Positions 33,724-42,578 of a stretch of DNA of 49,641 nucleotides are shown here, piece by piece (position 1 is the first letter of the stretch; every line of letters begins with the position of its first letter). The position numbers were made by a program, and so were the translations under genes. The stretch comes from Streptococcus mitis (GTDB lineage Bacteria > Bacillota > Bacilli > Lactobacillales > Streptococcaceae). The stretch lies in assembly GCF_005844455.1 (NCBI RefSeq), contig NZ_SPGF01000009.1:1-49641 (forward strand). Direction: 5' to 3'. The notes under the pieces are model-generated. The model had not been told where the DNA came from, did no database searches, and worked only from the letters and a program-made list of their open reading frames with translations.

Positions 33724-34523
33724 TAACGAAGGTCTCCTTTCACATCTGTTTGCACTGTATCAGGTGCAGAAATAGCCATTTTTCTCTCTATGAAACGACC
33801 AAGACTTTCAATACCGATATTGACTACCCAATAAACAAGGGCAACGGAAATAAAGCGTTCAAAATAGCGGTAATCGGCACCACCCAAAATCTGAGCTTGG
33901 GCAAAGACTTCGACAACACCCGCACTAAAGGCTAGAGAAGTTCCCTTGGTCAATCCGATTAGGGAATTGATTAAGGTTGGAGTCGCCACAACTGCTGCAT
34001 TTGGAATAATCACGCGACGATAAACTTGTGCTCGGGTCATCCCCAGACTGCGTGCCGCTTCAATCTCACCAGGATTAACTGAGAGAATCGCTGCACGAAT
34101 GGTTTCACTGGCATAAGCTGCCTCATTAAAGGCAAAGGCAACAATTGCAAAAGCAGTGGCTGGAATAGCATTGATATTGAGACCAGTTCCCCATTGCTGA
34201 TTGAGGGCTTTCAAAGCCAAAGGAATTCCGTAGTAGGTTAACATGAGTTGCACCAAAATCGGTGTCCCTTTTAAGAAACTAACAAAGAAGGCCTGCAAGG
34301 GATATAAAATCTTGACACGATTGATTTTCACAATGGCAAAAAGCAGCGCCAAAACCAAGCCAAAAAGGGCACCACCAATTGTCAACATAATCGTTGTTGG
34401 AAGTTGTTGGACAATTCTCGGGATTCCATCAAAGACCGAACGCAGGCTAAAAAGCTTGCCATCCGGAATCAATTGCATCAAGTTTTGGTACCAATCTGAT
34501 GCTAAAATCGTTGTAACATTCAT
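33723..34523 (-). CDS. polar amino-acid ABC transporter permease (TcyB/GlnP-like)
   Basis: The 266-residue HisMQ-type permease has five or so membrane helices. The EAA loop is EIEAARSLGMTRAQVYRRVIIPNA near residue 160, where the ATPase docks. It is cotranscribed with the ATPase. The 157-base gap upstream to the ArsC-like gene holds no ORF and only weak promoter candidates. Confidence 0.88.
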   Translation of the reverse strand: MNVTTILASDWYQNLMQLIPDGKLFSLRSVFDGIPRIVQQLPTTIMLTIGGALFGLVLALLFAIVKINRVKILYPLQAFFVSFLKGTPILVQLMLTYYGIPLALKALNQQWGTGLNINAIPATAFAIVAFAFNEAAYASETIRAAILSVNPGEIEAARSLGMTRAQVYRRVIIPNAAVVATPTLINSLIGLTKGTSLAFSAGVVEVFAQAQILGGADYRYFERFISVALVYWVVNIGIESLGRFIERKMAISAPDTVQTDVKGDLR

Positions 34524-34680
34524 AAAAACATCCTCTCCTGATAATGATTCATTCTACCATACTTCTGCCGTCAATGAAATTATTTGCTACGGTCAGATAC
34601 AGACTTTGTCTACCTACTAGTTTATCATACTTTGAAACAGGGAGGTTATATATTTTATCTATCAAAGAGATAAGTAAAAA

Positions 34681-35037
34681 CTATTTCAATCCCAATTCTT
34701 CGTAAGCTTTTCGATAACCGATTTGCTTAACAGTTCCATTTTCTACTAAAATGGGCCGTTTTAACAACATACCGTCGCTTGCTAGCAACTCAGCCGCTTC
34801 TTGGTTTGATAGACTTCCTACCTTATCTTTCAGCCCTAATTCACGGTATTTGATTCCACTGGTGTTGAAAAATTGCTTCAACTCGAAACCTGAGGTCTCT
34901 AGCCAGTTTAAAATGACTTCTTGACTAGGTGTTTCTTCCACGATGTGAACAGCTTTGTAGTCCACACCGAGTTGGTTTAATTCTTGTTTTGCTTTTTTAC
35001 AAGTTGAACATTTTGGGTATTCGATAAATTCTAACAT
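34681..35037 (-). CDS. ArsC/Spx-family thioredoxin-fold protein
   Basis: The 118-residue protein has N-terminal CSTCKKAK (CxxC, residues about 10-13) and the ArsC-family ending LLKRPILVENGTVKQIGYRKAYEELG. Spx has CxxC and similar length but binds RNA polymerase; this one lacks the Spx Arg52-region motif and looks closer to YffB/ArsC-like reductases. ATG at 35037 was chosen; a GTG three codons upstream is possible. Third gene of the acetyltransferase-ogt-arsC run. Confidence 0.75.
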   Translation of the reverse strand: MLEFIEYPKCSTCKKAKQELNQLGVDYKAVHIVEETPSQEVILNWLETSGFELKQFFNTSGIKYRELGLKDKVGSLSNQEAAELLASDGMLLKRPILVENGTVKQIGYRKAYEELGLK

Positions 35038-35049
35038 ATGTTTCACTTT

Positions 35050-35559
35050 CTATTTTATATCTTTAAAATCTGCGCCTTCATGCCCCAAGAGCCAAGCTTT
35101 CTTTTCCACTCCTGCAGCATAGCCTGTCAAACGCTTGCCTGCTCCCGGCACCCGATGACAAGGTACTAGGATAGACCAAGGATTGCGTCCTACCGCTCCT
35201 CCAATTGCTTGAGCAGAAGCCACTTGCAGGTCTTGGGCTATTTGTCCATAGGTCACTGTCTGACCATAAGGAATTCCCTGTAAATAGGACCAAACTCGCT
35301 TTTCAAACTCCGTTCCGATTGGAGCCAAGGGCAAGTTGGATAAATCCTGAGGCTTGCCTTTAAAATAAGCATCTAAGCAAGCAATAACTGGGTCTAAAAT
35401 GGAATGACTAACAGCTTCTTCTACCGTTTCATCTCCTAGTCCCCTCTCAAAATGCTTTTGCTCCTGTACCCAAATTCCATACAAATAATGGTCATCAGCC
35501 ACGAGAGAAAGAGAACCAATTGGCGAAGAATAGAGCATTTTTGCGTACTTCTTTTGCAT
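35050..35559 (-). CDS. ogt: methylated-DNA-protein cysteine methyltransferase
   Basis: A suicide enzyme repairing O6-methylguanine. The 169-residue protein has the acceptor motif VPCHRVPG near residue 133 (Cys acceptor) and the helix-turn-helix QTVTYGQIAQDLQVASAQAIGGAVGRNP before it. ATG overlaps the acetyltransferase stop (TAATG). Confidence 0.93.
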   Translation of the reverse strand: MQKKYAKMLYSSPIGSLSLVADDHYLYGIWVQEQKHFERGLGDETVEEAVSHSILDPVIACLDAYFKGKPQDLSNLPLAPIGTEFEKRVWSYLQGIPYGQTVTYGQIAQDLQVASAQAIGGAVGRNPWSILVPCHRVPGAGKRLTGYAAGVEKKAWLLGHEGADFKDIK

Positions 35560-36053
35560 TATTTCTTCAATTTTTGATAGGCCAAGCGTTCGCCATCAAC
35601 TGGAACCTTACCAACCTGTTTAAAACCGAGTTTTTCAAAAATATGTTGCATAGCTTTGTTTTCAGCATGCGTATCTGAACGAAAATCTAGATAATCAAAT
35701 CCTTCAATCAAGCCCTCTAAGAAGGTTTGAGCAACTCCTTGTCCCTGCACATCTGCTGCCACAGCAATACGGTGAAAGACTAGATATTCTGACTCTCCAT
35801 CTTGCCAATTTCCCTCATAAATATCTTCATAGGCTGCCTCTGGACTCTTGGTCACAGCTGCATAAGCTAGTAGTTCACCCTCTTCCAAGGCAACATAGGC
35901 TTGACCTGAGATAATATCTTCAATAACAATATCAGCATTTGGATAGCCATTTTGCCACTGGTCACTACCAGCATCTGCTAAACATTTTTTAGCATCTTCC
36001 ATCACCTGCATGATGGTATCTACTTCATTTGGAAAAGCTAAACGAATCTCCAT
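35559..36053 (-). CDS. GNAT-family N-acetyltransferase
   Basis: A 164-residue GNAT fold with acetyl-CoA motif A HRIAVAADVQGQGVAQTFLEG near residue 102 (V-x-x-x-x-Q-G-x-G variant) and the typical LGFKQVGKV near the C-terminus. Substrate unknown. GGAGA precedes the ATG. Promoter at 36085-36113, divergent from DUF1836. Confidence 0.85.
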   Translation of the reverse strand: MEIRLAFPNEVDTIMQVMEDAKKCLADAGSDQWQNGYPNADIVIEDIISGQAYVALEEGELLAYAAVTKSPEAAYEDIYEGNWQDGESEYLVFHRIAVAADVQGQGVAQTFLEGLIEGFDYLDFRSDTHAENKAMQHIFEKLGFKQVGKVPVDGERLAYQKLKK

Positions 36054-36084
36054 CTTTTCTCCTCATTTCTGACTAGTTTCTCCC

Positions 36085-36113
36085 ATCATAGCATAATTTA
36101 AGCCTTTTCACAA
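36085..36113 (-). promoter_or_regulatory. promoter of the acetyltransferase-ogt-arsC operon
   Basis: Minus-strand TTGTGA (36108-36113) and TATGAT (36085-36090) at 17 bases. Confidence 0.6.
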
Positions 36114-36124
36114 GCAGTTAAAAC

Positions 36125-36172
36125 TTGACTTTCTGTTTTTATTATTTTATAATCTAGTTATCGAAACTAGAT
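36125..36172 (+). promoter_or_regulatory. DUF1836 promoter with a perfect palindrome at the start site
   Basis: TTGACT (36125-36130) and TATAAT (36148-36153), 17 apart, form a near-consensus promoter. From 36152, ATCTAGTT, a 5-base spacer and AACTAGAT form a perfect 8-bp inverted repeat across the transcription start, the classic place for a repressor. Confidence 0.7.
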
Positions 36173-36187
36173 AAAGAGGAGTTGGAA

Positions 36188-36634
36188 ATGAAAACTACCT
36201 TTTCCTACCCAAAATGGACAGAAATTCCAAATATTGACCTCTATCTGGACCAGGTTTTACTCTATGTCAATCAGGTCTGCGCCCCTATCTCTCCTGATAA
36301 AGACAAGGGCCTGACCGCATCTATGGTCAATAATTATGTGAAACATGGTTACCTGACAAAGCCTGACAAGAAAAAATACCAACGCCAACAGATTGCCCGT
36401 TTGATTGCTATCACAAGCCTCAAGTCTGTATTTTCTATTCAAGAAATAGCCCAGACACTTAATACTCTACAAACTCAAGCAAGTTCAGACCAACTCTACG
36501 ATGCTTTTGTGGACTACATGAACCAAGGAATTGACCCAGCTAACCCCATTATCCAAACCAGCTGCCAAACCGTTAAACTCTATCATCAAACTCTAGACTT
36601 AATCCATCATACTCAAGAGGAGGTAATCCAATGA
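36188..36634 (+). CDS. DUF1836 helix-turn-helix protein
   Basis: The 148-residue DUF1836 protein has a MerR-like DNA-binding region at about residues 35-80 (SMVNNYVKHGYLTKPDKKKY), followed by helices. ATG at 36188 follows AGAGGAG by 7 bases. The downstream hemolysin III gene starts inside its stop codon. The palindrome over its own promoter suggests autoregulation. The target genes are unknown. Confidence 0.8.
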   Translation: MKTTFSYPKWTEIPNIDLYLDQVLLYVNQVCAPISPDKDKGLTASMVNNYVKHGYLTKPDKKKYQRQQIARLIAITSLKSVFSIQEIAQTLNTLQTQASSDQLYDAFVDYMNQGIDPANPIIQTSCQTVKLYHQTLDLIHHTQEEVIQ

Positions 36635-37278
36635 ACACTAGTCTTAAACTCAGCAAACAACTCAGTTTTGGAGAGGAGATTGCTAATAGTGTGACCCATG
36701 CTGTAGGTGCCGTTATCATGCTCATCTTGCTCCCTATTTCATCCACCTATAGTTATGAAGCACATGGATTTTTATCATCTTTTGGCGTTTCTATCTTTGT
36801 TATCAGTCTCTTTCTCATGTTCCTCTCGTCAACCATTTACCACTCTATGGCCTATGGTTCGACCCACAAATACGTCTTGCGAATCATCGACCATTCTATG
36901 ATTTATGTGGCTATCGCAGGCTCTTATACGCCGGTCGTATTGACTTTGATGAATAACTGGTTTGGCTATCTGATCATTGCCATTCAGTGGGGAACGACTA
37001 TCTTTGGCATCCTCTATAAAATCTTTGCTAAAAAGGTCAATGAGAAATTCAGCCTTGCCCTTTACCTGATTATGGGCTGGTTGGTTCTGGCTATCATTCC
37101 TGCCATTATCAGTCAAACAACGCCAATTTTCTGGAGTCTTATGGTAACTGGTGGACTCTCTTATACAGTTGGAGCTGGATTTTACGCTAAGAAAAAACCT
37201 TATTTCCACATGATTTGGCATCTCTTTATCCTGACTGCATCTGCCCTCCAGTACATCGCCATTGTTTATTATATGTAA
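36631..37278 (+). CDS. hemolysin III family (PAQR) membrane protein
   Basis: The 215-residue seven-helix protein of the PAQR superfamily, all members sharing a metal site: SSTIYHSMAY near residue 67, DHSMIY near 85 and HMIWH near 190 supply the Ser, Asp and His residues. Bacterial members (YqfA, HlyIII) are named hemolysins from one early report; ceramidase-like hydrolase activity is more likely. Translated by coupling with DUF1836 (ATGA overlap, GGAGG site). Confidence 0.88.
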   Translation: MNTSLKLSKQLSFGEEIANSVTHAVGAVIMLILLPISSTYSYEAHGFLSSFGVSIFVISLFLMFLSSTIYHSMAYGSTHKYVLRIIDHSMIYVAIAGSYTPVVLTLMNNWFGYLIIAIQWGTTIFGILYKIFAKKVNEKFSLALYLIMGWLVLAIIPAIISQTTPIFWSLMVTGGLSYTVGAGFYAKKKPYFHMIWHLFILTASALQYIAIVYYM

Positions 37279-37315
37279 AAATAGGTTAGGACAAAAAATC
37301 CTAACCTATTTTTAT
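37278..37315 (+). terminator. terminator of the DUF1836-hemolysin III operon
   Basis: AAAATAGGTTAGGA and TCCTAACCTATTTT form a perfect 14-bp stem with a 7-base loop, followed by TTA. Confidence 0.85.
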
Positions 37316-37356
37316 TCTCTATGATGTTTTATACCCAATCAAAAAAGTACTCTAGT

Positions 37357-37432
37357 CCATTTTATAGTACCTACTAGCGTGCCGTCAATTATGGGATACT
37401 GCTTCCCTACTAGTATGTAAATCAAAATAGTT
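37357..37432 (-). promoter_or_regulatory. degenerate copy of the padR promoter
   Basis: It aligns with the padR upstream region (38838-38900): both have the minus-strand TTTACA (37416-37421 here), ACTAGT in the spacer, and TAGTAGGTA downstream, and both abut a BOX element. Here the -10 has decayed to TATCCC (37393-37398). No gene lies downstream on this strand before the convergent hemolysin III gene. Confidence 0.6.
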
Positions 37433-37584
37433 AATACTCTTCGAAAATCTCTTCAAACCTCGTCAACGTCGACTTGCCGTATATATGTGACCGACTTCGT
37501 CAGTCTTATCTACAACCTCAAAACAGTGCTTTGAGCAACCTGCGGCTAGTTTCCTAGTTTGCTCTTTGATTTTCATTGAGTATA
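37433..37584 (-). repeat. BOX element 2
   Basis: Full BOX (boxA-boxB-boxC on the minus strand) with both ends intact, between the hemolysin III gene and the DUF1129 gene. It shares left-flank sequence with BOX element 3 (see the padR promoter copy). Confidence 0.9.
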
Positions 37585-37675
37585 AATCATAAACACCTGT
37601 TAATGAACCGTGCCTAACGAATCAAGACAGACCAATGGTCACATCACAAAAAACCGCTTTACAACGGTTTTTTGA

Positions 37676-38491
37676 CTATATTTCACTCCATACTATCTTC
37701 TTAAACCCACGGAAAAAGAGAAAAATTCCAATAAATAGGACAGCTAAAGGAATGATTTTTGTGAGGAAAGCATTTGAAATCCCCATCCACTCATAGTAAC
37801 GAAGCAGAGAACCTACAATAAGGTGGGCAACAATCATACTGTTAAAGGGACGAAAAATCGGTTCTTTCCAATTCCAAATACTGATGACTAGGGAAATCGT
37901 AAAGACAGATAAACTATCCCAGGGAGCCGGAAGATTTAAGACTCCTTCTTGTATGAAACTTCCTATTCCTACATATCCTAGAACGACTAGCAGAACAAGA
38001 ATTCCAACGACAATATAAGTGCCAATTTTCATCTTAGGAGAATCTTGGACTAGCCCCCAACGTAAGATTGTAGCCACAAGTCCAAATCCAATCAGAAAAA
38101 GAAGCAGTTGCCCTAAAAATGTGAGCAAATTAACTGTTAAGAGAGGGCCTTTCGAGAAATCGCCTAGTAGTTGATAATAACGTAATATCGCTAGGACAAG
38201 GATTGGCGTCAACAGTGACTCCTTGATAGAACTGCGTGGTGCTTCCTTGAGTATATCTTTCATTATTTTTTTAGGATTCTTACCTAGATAATCCTCTGCA
38301 CTCATGCCATCTCGTTCTGCTTCTGAGAAATCTCGCATCATCAAATAGATCTGCTCTCTGAGATAGTCTTCATCATAGAGAAATCCAGCAAGATTAAAAC
38401 TATCCCACAGCTCCTCAAAATACTGCTGATTGTCCTCAGAAAACTGATGCAACAAAGCGCTTGTTTCTTCATAATACTTCATTTTCGTCAT
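37676..38491 (-). CDS. DUF1129 family membrane protein
   Basis: The 271-residue product has a soluble helical N-terminus (to about 90, with AERDGMSAEDYLGKNPK, as in HAAS/DUF1129 proteins) and five or so membrane helices. The gene starts 4 bases after padR's stop behind GGAGGG, so the two are translated together. Proteins of this type encoded after PadR regulators are often the controlled target. Function not known. Confidence 0.75.
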   Translation of the reverse strand: MTKMKYYEETSALLHQFSEDNQQYFEELWDSFNLAGFLYDEDYLREQIYLMMRDFSEAERDGMSAEDYLGKNPKKIMKDILKEAPRSSIKESLLTPILVLAILRYYQLLGDFSKGPLLTVNLLTFLGQLLLFLIGFGLVATILRWGLVQDSPKMKIGTYIVVGILVLLVVLGYVGIGSFIQEGVLNLPAPWDSLSVFTISLVISIWNWKEPIFRPFNSMIVAHLIVGSLLRYYEWMGISNAFLTKIIPLAVLFIGIFLFFRGFKKIVWSEI

Positions 38492-38494
38492 AGT

Positions 38495-38815
38495 TTACCC
38501 TCCATTCTTAATTCCTTCTACTTTTTGACTCAAATCGTCCCATTGTTGCCAAAAGACCGAGACACGCTCTTCTCCTTCTTTGGTTAACGAAAAATACTTC
38601 CGATCTGGACCATCTGGCGACGGGCGCATGTCGCCTCTTATCCATTGATTTTTTTCTAACTTTTGCAATAATGGATAAATAGTTCCTGGAACGATAGTAT
38701 CAAATCCAGCCTCTCGCAAAGTCTGAACCAACTCATAACCATACCGCTCTTTTTGACCAATCATATCCAAGACACAACCTTCAAGAACACCTTTTAATAG
38801 TTGAGTTTCTTTCAT
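38495..38815 (-). CDS. PadR-family transcriptional regulator
   Basis: The 106-residue winged helix protein has KGVLEGCVLDMIGQKERYGYELV at residues 8-30, GTIYPLLQKLEKNQWI near 45-60 and the wing SPDGPDRKYFSLTKEGEE. This is the compact PadR-s2 type, which usually autorepresses its operon with a membrane partner. The promoter has two ACTAGT motifs flanking the -10, candidates for its operator. GGGAGAAGG precedes the ATG. Confidence 0.9.
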   Translation of the reverse strand: MKETQLLKGVLEGCVLDMIGQKERYGYELVQTLREAGFDTIVPGTIYPLLQKLEKNQWIRGDMRPSPDGPDRKYFSLTKEGEERVSVFWQQWDDLSQKVEGIKNGG

Positions 38816-38859
38816 CCCTTCTCCCTTATTTTGTAATACCTACTAGTAACTTCACCTAT

Positions 38860-38888
38860 AGTATACTACTTCTACACTAGTTTGTAAA
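38860..38888 (-). promoter_or_regulatory. padR operon promoter
   Basis: Minus-strand TTTACA (38883-38888), 17 bases, TATACT (38860-38865). ACTAGT occurs in the spacer and again 21 bases downstream of the -10. Confidence 0.7.
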
Positions 38889-38900
38889 GCATAATAGTTA

Positions 38901-39155
38901 ATACTCTTCGAAAATCTCTTCAAACCACGTTAGCGTCGCCTTAGGATATATAGTAGATTGAAACAAGATGTGAACAAATCGATTAGGGAAATAAAATTAA
39001 TTTATAGAAATATTTTAACAGCTATAACGTACTATTCCAGATTCAATCTACTGTATATGTGACTGACTTCGTCAGTCTTATCTACGACCTCAAAACCATG
39101 TTTTGAGCAACCTGTGGCTAGCTTCCTAGTTTGCTCTTTAATTTTCATTGAGTAT
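38901..39155 (-). repeat. BOX element 3, split by a RUP insertion
   Basis: BOX sequence at 38901-38948 and 39056-39155 is the same element as BOX 1 and 2, interrupted by a 107-bp RUP. Confidence 0.88.
38949..39055. repeat. RUP element nested in BOX 3
   Basis: 107 bp, the usual RUP length, with inverted ends TAGTAGATTGAAAC and, on the other strand, CAGTAGATTGAATC, bounded by TA. RUP is thought to be moved by the IS630-Spn1 transposase, whose ends it resembles; a relative lies at 1166-2065. Confidence 0.85.
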
Positions 39156-39157
39156 AA

Positions 39158-39190
39158 ATAAAAAACAGAACTAGCATGAACTAGTCCTGT
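39158..39190 (-). terminator. metG terminator
   Basis: Minus strand ACAGGACTAG-TTCATG-CTAGTTCTGT followed by TTTTTTATT, just after the metG stop. Confidence 0.85.
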
Positions 39191-39196
39191 CTACTT

Positions 39197-41194
39197 TTAC
39201 CCAATCACACTTCCGTTTGGTACAGCTGAATCAACTGTGAGAAGGGTTAATTGACCATCATGTTCAGCTGAGAGAATCATCCCTTGGCTGACATATTTTT
39301 TCATCATCTTACGTGGTTTGAGGTTGGCAACAATTTGTACTTTCTTGCCGACCAATTCTTGTTCATTTGGATAGTATTTGGCAATCCCTGAAAGGATTTG
39401 ACGGTCTTGACCATCACCTGCATCTAGGCGGAATTGAAGCAACTTATCAGAACCTTCTACTTTAGACACTTCTTTGACTTCTGCGACACGGATCTCAATC
39501 TTGTCAAAGTCTTCGAACTTGATTTCATCCTTGTTGAGTTTGAGTTCAACTTCATCTGGATTCCATTCTTTTTCGACTGCTGGTTTGTTGCTTTCCATTT
39601 GTTCCTTGATATAGGCAATCTCTTCTTCCATGTCCAGACGTGGGAAGATTGGTGTTCCTTTGGCAACTACTGTTACACCCTCAGGGAAATCAGCCAAGCT
39701 CAAGTTTTCTAGGCTAGAAACTTCTGCTAGACCAAGTTGTGCCAATACAGCACGACTGGTTCCCATCATAAATGGTTCAATCAAGTGAGCTACAACACGA
39801 AGGCTGGCTGCCAAGTGGCTCATGACACTTGCCAATTGGTCGCGAAGAGCTTCATCCTTAGCCAAGACCCATGGAGCTGTCTCATCGATGTATTTGTTAG
39901 TACGAGAGATAAGAGTCCAGACTGCTTCTAAAGCACGTGGGTAGTCAACTGCTTCCATGTGTGTATGGTAGTCAGCGATTGATTGTTCTGCAACCTCAGC
40001 AAGAGCATGGTCAAACTCTATTACACCCTCTACATAGGCTGGAATTTGCCCATCAAAGTACTTATTAATCATAGAAACCGTACGGTTGAGGAGGTTTCCA
40101 AGGTCATTTGCCAATTCATAGTTGATACGGCCTACATAGTCTTCAGGAGTGAAGGTTCCGTCTGAACCAACTGGAAGGCTACGCATGAGGTAGTAACGAA
40201 GTGGATCTAGCCCAAAACGCTCTATCAACATTTCAGGATAGACAACGTTTCCTTTAGACTTAGACATCTTTCCGTCTTTCATAACAAACCACCCATGACC
40301 AATCAAACGTTCTGGCAATTTGATATCCAACATCATAAGAAGAATTGGCCAGTAGATTGAGTGGAAACGAAGAATATCTTTCCCTACCATATGGAAGACT
40401 GTTCCGTTCCAGAACTTATCAAAGTTAACGTGTTCATCTTGATCGTAGCCAAGAGCTGTCACATAGTTGAGCAAAGCATCAAACCAAACGTAGACAACGT
40501 GCTTAGGATTAGATGGTACTGGTACACCCCATGTAAAGGTTGTACGAGAAACCGCCAAATCTTCCAAACCAGGCTCGATGAAGTTGCGTAGCATCTCATT
40601 CAGACGACCATCTGGAGTGATGAACTCAGGATGAGCTTTGAAAAATTCTACCAAGCGGTCTTGGTATTTGCTGAGGCGAAGGAAGTAAGACTCTTCTGAA
40701 ACCCACTCCACTTCATGTCCTGATGGAGCGATACCTCCAGTCACATTTCCGGCTTCGTCACGGAAAACTTCTGCAAGCTGGCTTTCTGTAAAGAATTCTT
40801 CATCTGAAACTGAATACCAACCAGAGTATTCACCCAAGTAGATATCATCTTGGGCAAGCAAGCGTTCAAAGACTTGCGCTACTACTTTTTCATGGTAGTC
40901 ATCAGTTGTACGGATGAATTTATCGTATGAGATATCGAGTAATTGCCAGAGTTCTTTGACTCCAACCGCCATCCCATCAACATAAGCTTGAGGTGTGATG
41001 CCAGCTTCTTCCGCTTTTTGCTGGATTTTCTGACCATGCTCGTCAAGACCTGTCAGATAAAAGACATCGTAGCCCATGAGGCGTTTGTAGCGAGCTAGGA
41101 CATCACAAGCGATGGTTGTGTAGGCAGAACCGATATGAAGTTTACCAGATGGATAGTAAATCGGTGTTGTAATATAAAAATTCTTTTCAGACAT
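39197..41194 (-). CDS. metG: methionyl-tRNA synthetase
   Basis: Charges initiator and elongator tRNA-Met. The 665-residue long form has HIGS at residue 20 (HIGH signature), KMSKSKGN near 305, an anticodon-binding helical domain, and a C-terminal EMAP/Trbp111-like tRNA-binding domain ([21 protein letters not shown] to [14 protein letters not shown]). Start at 41194 behind AAAGGA; the in-frame start at 41236 has none. Promoter: extended -10 TGATATAAT (TATAAT at 41240-41245). Monocistronic. Confidence 0.97.
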   Translation of the reverse strand: MSEKNFYITTPIYYPSGKLHIGSAYTTIACDVLARYKRLMGYDVFYLTGLDEHGQKIQQKAEEAGITPQAYVDGMAVGVKELWQLLDISYDKFIRTTDDYHEKVVAQVFERLLAQDDIYLGEYSGWYSVSDEEFFTESQLAEVFRDEAGNVTGGIAPSGHEVEWVSEESYFLRLSKYQDRLVEFFKAHPEFITPDGRLNEMLRNFIEPGLEDLAVSRTTFTWGVPVPSNPKHVVYVWFDALLNYVTALGYDQDEHVNFDKFWNGTVFHMVGKDILRFHSIYWPILLMMLDIKLPERLIGHGWFVMKDGKMSKSKGNVVYPEMLIERFGLDPLRYYLMRSLPVGSDGTFTPEDYVGRINYELANDLGNLLNRTVSMINKYFDGQIPAYVEGVIEFDHALAEVAEQSIADYHTHMEAVDYPRALEAVWTLISRTNKYIDETAPWVLAKDEALRDQLASVMSHLAASLRVVAHLIEPFMMGTSRAVLAQLGLAEVSSLENLSLADFPEGVTVVAKGTPIFPRLDMEEEIAYIKEQMESNKPAVEKEWNPDEVELKLNKDEIKFEDFDKIEIRVAEVKEVSKVEGSDKLLQFRLDAGDGQDRQILSGIAKYYPNEQELVGKKVQIVANLKPRKMMKKYVSQGMILSAEHDGQLTLLTVDSAVPNGSVIG

Positions 41195-41239
41195 AATTTT
41201 TCCTTTCCAGGCAAATGAAACCTGTTTTTCTAACACTTC

Positions 41240-41248
41240 ATTATATCA
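41240..41248 (-). promoter_or_regulatory. metG extended -10 promoter
   Basis: TGATATAAT on the minus strand, 46 bases before the chosen ATG. The -35 is weak. Confidence 0.5.
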
Positions 41249-41283
41249 CATTTTTAATGATTTTCGATAGGGAAATCCATACA

Positions 41284-41316
41284 AAAACAAGATAGACAAG
41301 TGTCCATCTTGTTGAT
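41284..41316 (-). terminator. terminator of the MacB-like operon
   Basis: Minus strand AACAAGATGGACA ... TGTCTATCTTGTT followed by TTTG, right after the permease stop. Confidence 0.8.
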
Positions 41317-41317
41317 C

Positions 41318-42577
41318 TTATTCATAACGAAGGGCTTCGATTGGATCAAGTTTAGATGCTTTGTTGGCTGGTAAAACCCCAAAAATCATACCAACACTGG
41401 CTGACACAGCCAAGCTAAAGAGAGCGATTGGGAGGGAAACCCCAACTTCAATACCTGCAATCATGTTTTGAAGCAATACTCCAGCTAACATGGTCATTCC
41501 AGCAGCAATCCCAAGACCGATGACACCACCTAGCAAGGTCAAGATCATGGATTCAATCAAAAACTGTACCAAGATATTAGCCCGAGTAGCTCCGAGAGCT
41601 TTTCGCAGACCAATCTCCCGCGTGCGTTCTGTCACCGATACCAGCATGATATTCATAACACCAGTTCCCCCGACAAAGAGAGAGATTCCTGCGATGGCAC
41701 TGATAATGGTGGTCATAAAACCAAATAGTTGTTGTACCTCTTGGAAGGCGGCAGTTGCATCCGCAACTTGGTACTCCCCTTGCTGAAGACCTGCAATCTC
41801 AGTCAGTTTTCGAGCCAACTCCGGACCCAAGGTCTGCGTTAGACTAGTATCATTGACACGAAAGATGATGTTCGAGATTTCATCAGTATTAAAATTGGCT
41901 GCGAGAGAAATATTGGTCGTAATTGGAAGACCACCAATCCCAAAGGCTTTAGCAGTTTTAGCTTCATTACTAGTATAAACACCAATCACACGGTAACTAA
42001 ATTCATTAACAGAGATGATTTGATTAACCGCAGCTTCTGGACTATCGAACAAACTCTTGGCTAGTTCTTCATCCAACAAAATCACACTGGCAAATTCCTT
42101 GTAGTCTTGCGGTCTTAGACTTCTACCCGCAACGATTTCATTTTCAACTGCGTTCATGTAGGTGCTATTTCCGCCTGTCAGAGTCGCTCGTTCAACCTTC
42201 TTGTCCTTATAAGACAAGGTAACGTTGGTCGAGTTAGTGACATAGTAACTGTCTACTCCTTTGAGTTTGGCAGCCTCCTTGACCCAAGACTCCAGTGGTT
42301 TTGGTGGTTCAATATGAACATCCTCTTCTTTCCCACTGACTGTCAAAGCGGATTGTTTCTGCGTAAAGGAGCCGTCCTTGCTTTTGATAGGAGAGAAAAA
42401 GACATGGATATCCTTCTGTGATTTGGTCATGTTTTTATTGACCTGACGAGACATGGAGTCTCCCAGAGCCATGATGACAACGACAGACGAAACTCCGATG
42501 ATAATCCCAATCATGGTGAGGAAGGAACGCATCTTGTGGGCCATGATGGATGAAAAGGCAAATTTCAGATTCTGCAT
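41318..42577 (-). CDS. MacB-like ABC transporter permease
   Basis: The 419-residue MacB/FtsX-type permease has one N-terminal helix (MAHKMRSFLTMIGIIIGVSSVV), a large extracytoplasmic domain, then three helices with SVTERTREIGLRKALGATRA, the coupling loop. Part of a three-gene antimicrobial or peptide efflux system with the ATPase and adaptor, like pneumococcal SP_0785-0787. Substrate unknown. Confidence 0.92.
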   Translation of the reverse strand: MQNLKFAFSSIMAHKMRSFLTMIGIIIGVSSVVVIMALGDSMSRQVNKNMTKSQKDIHVFFSPIKSKDGSFTQKQSALTVSGKEEDVHIEPPKPLESWVKEAAKLKGVDSYYVTNSTNVTLSYKDKKVERATLTGGNSTYMNAVENEIVAGRSLRPQDYKEFASVILLDEELAKSLFDSPEAAVNQIISVNEFSYRVIGVYTSNEAKTAKAFGIGGLPITTNISLAANFNTDEISNIIFRVNDTSLTQTLGPELARKLTEIAGLQQGEYQVADATAAFQEVQQLFGFMTTIISAIAGISLFVGGTGVMNIMLVSVTERTREIGLRKALGATRANILVQFLIESMILTLLGGVIGLGIAAGMTMLAGVLLQNMIAGIEVGVSLPIALFSLAVSASVGMIFGVLPANKASKLDPIEALRYE

Positions 42578-42578
42578 C

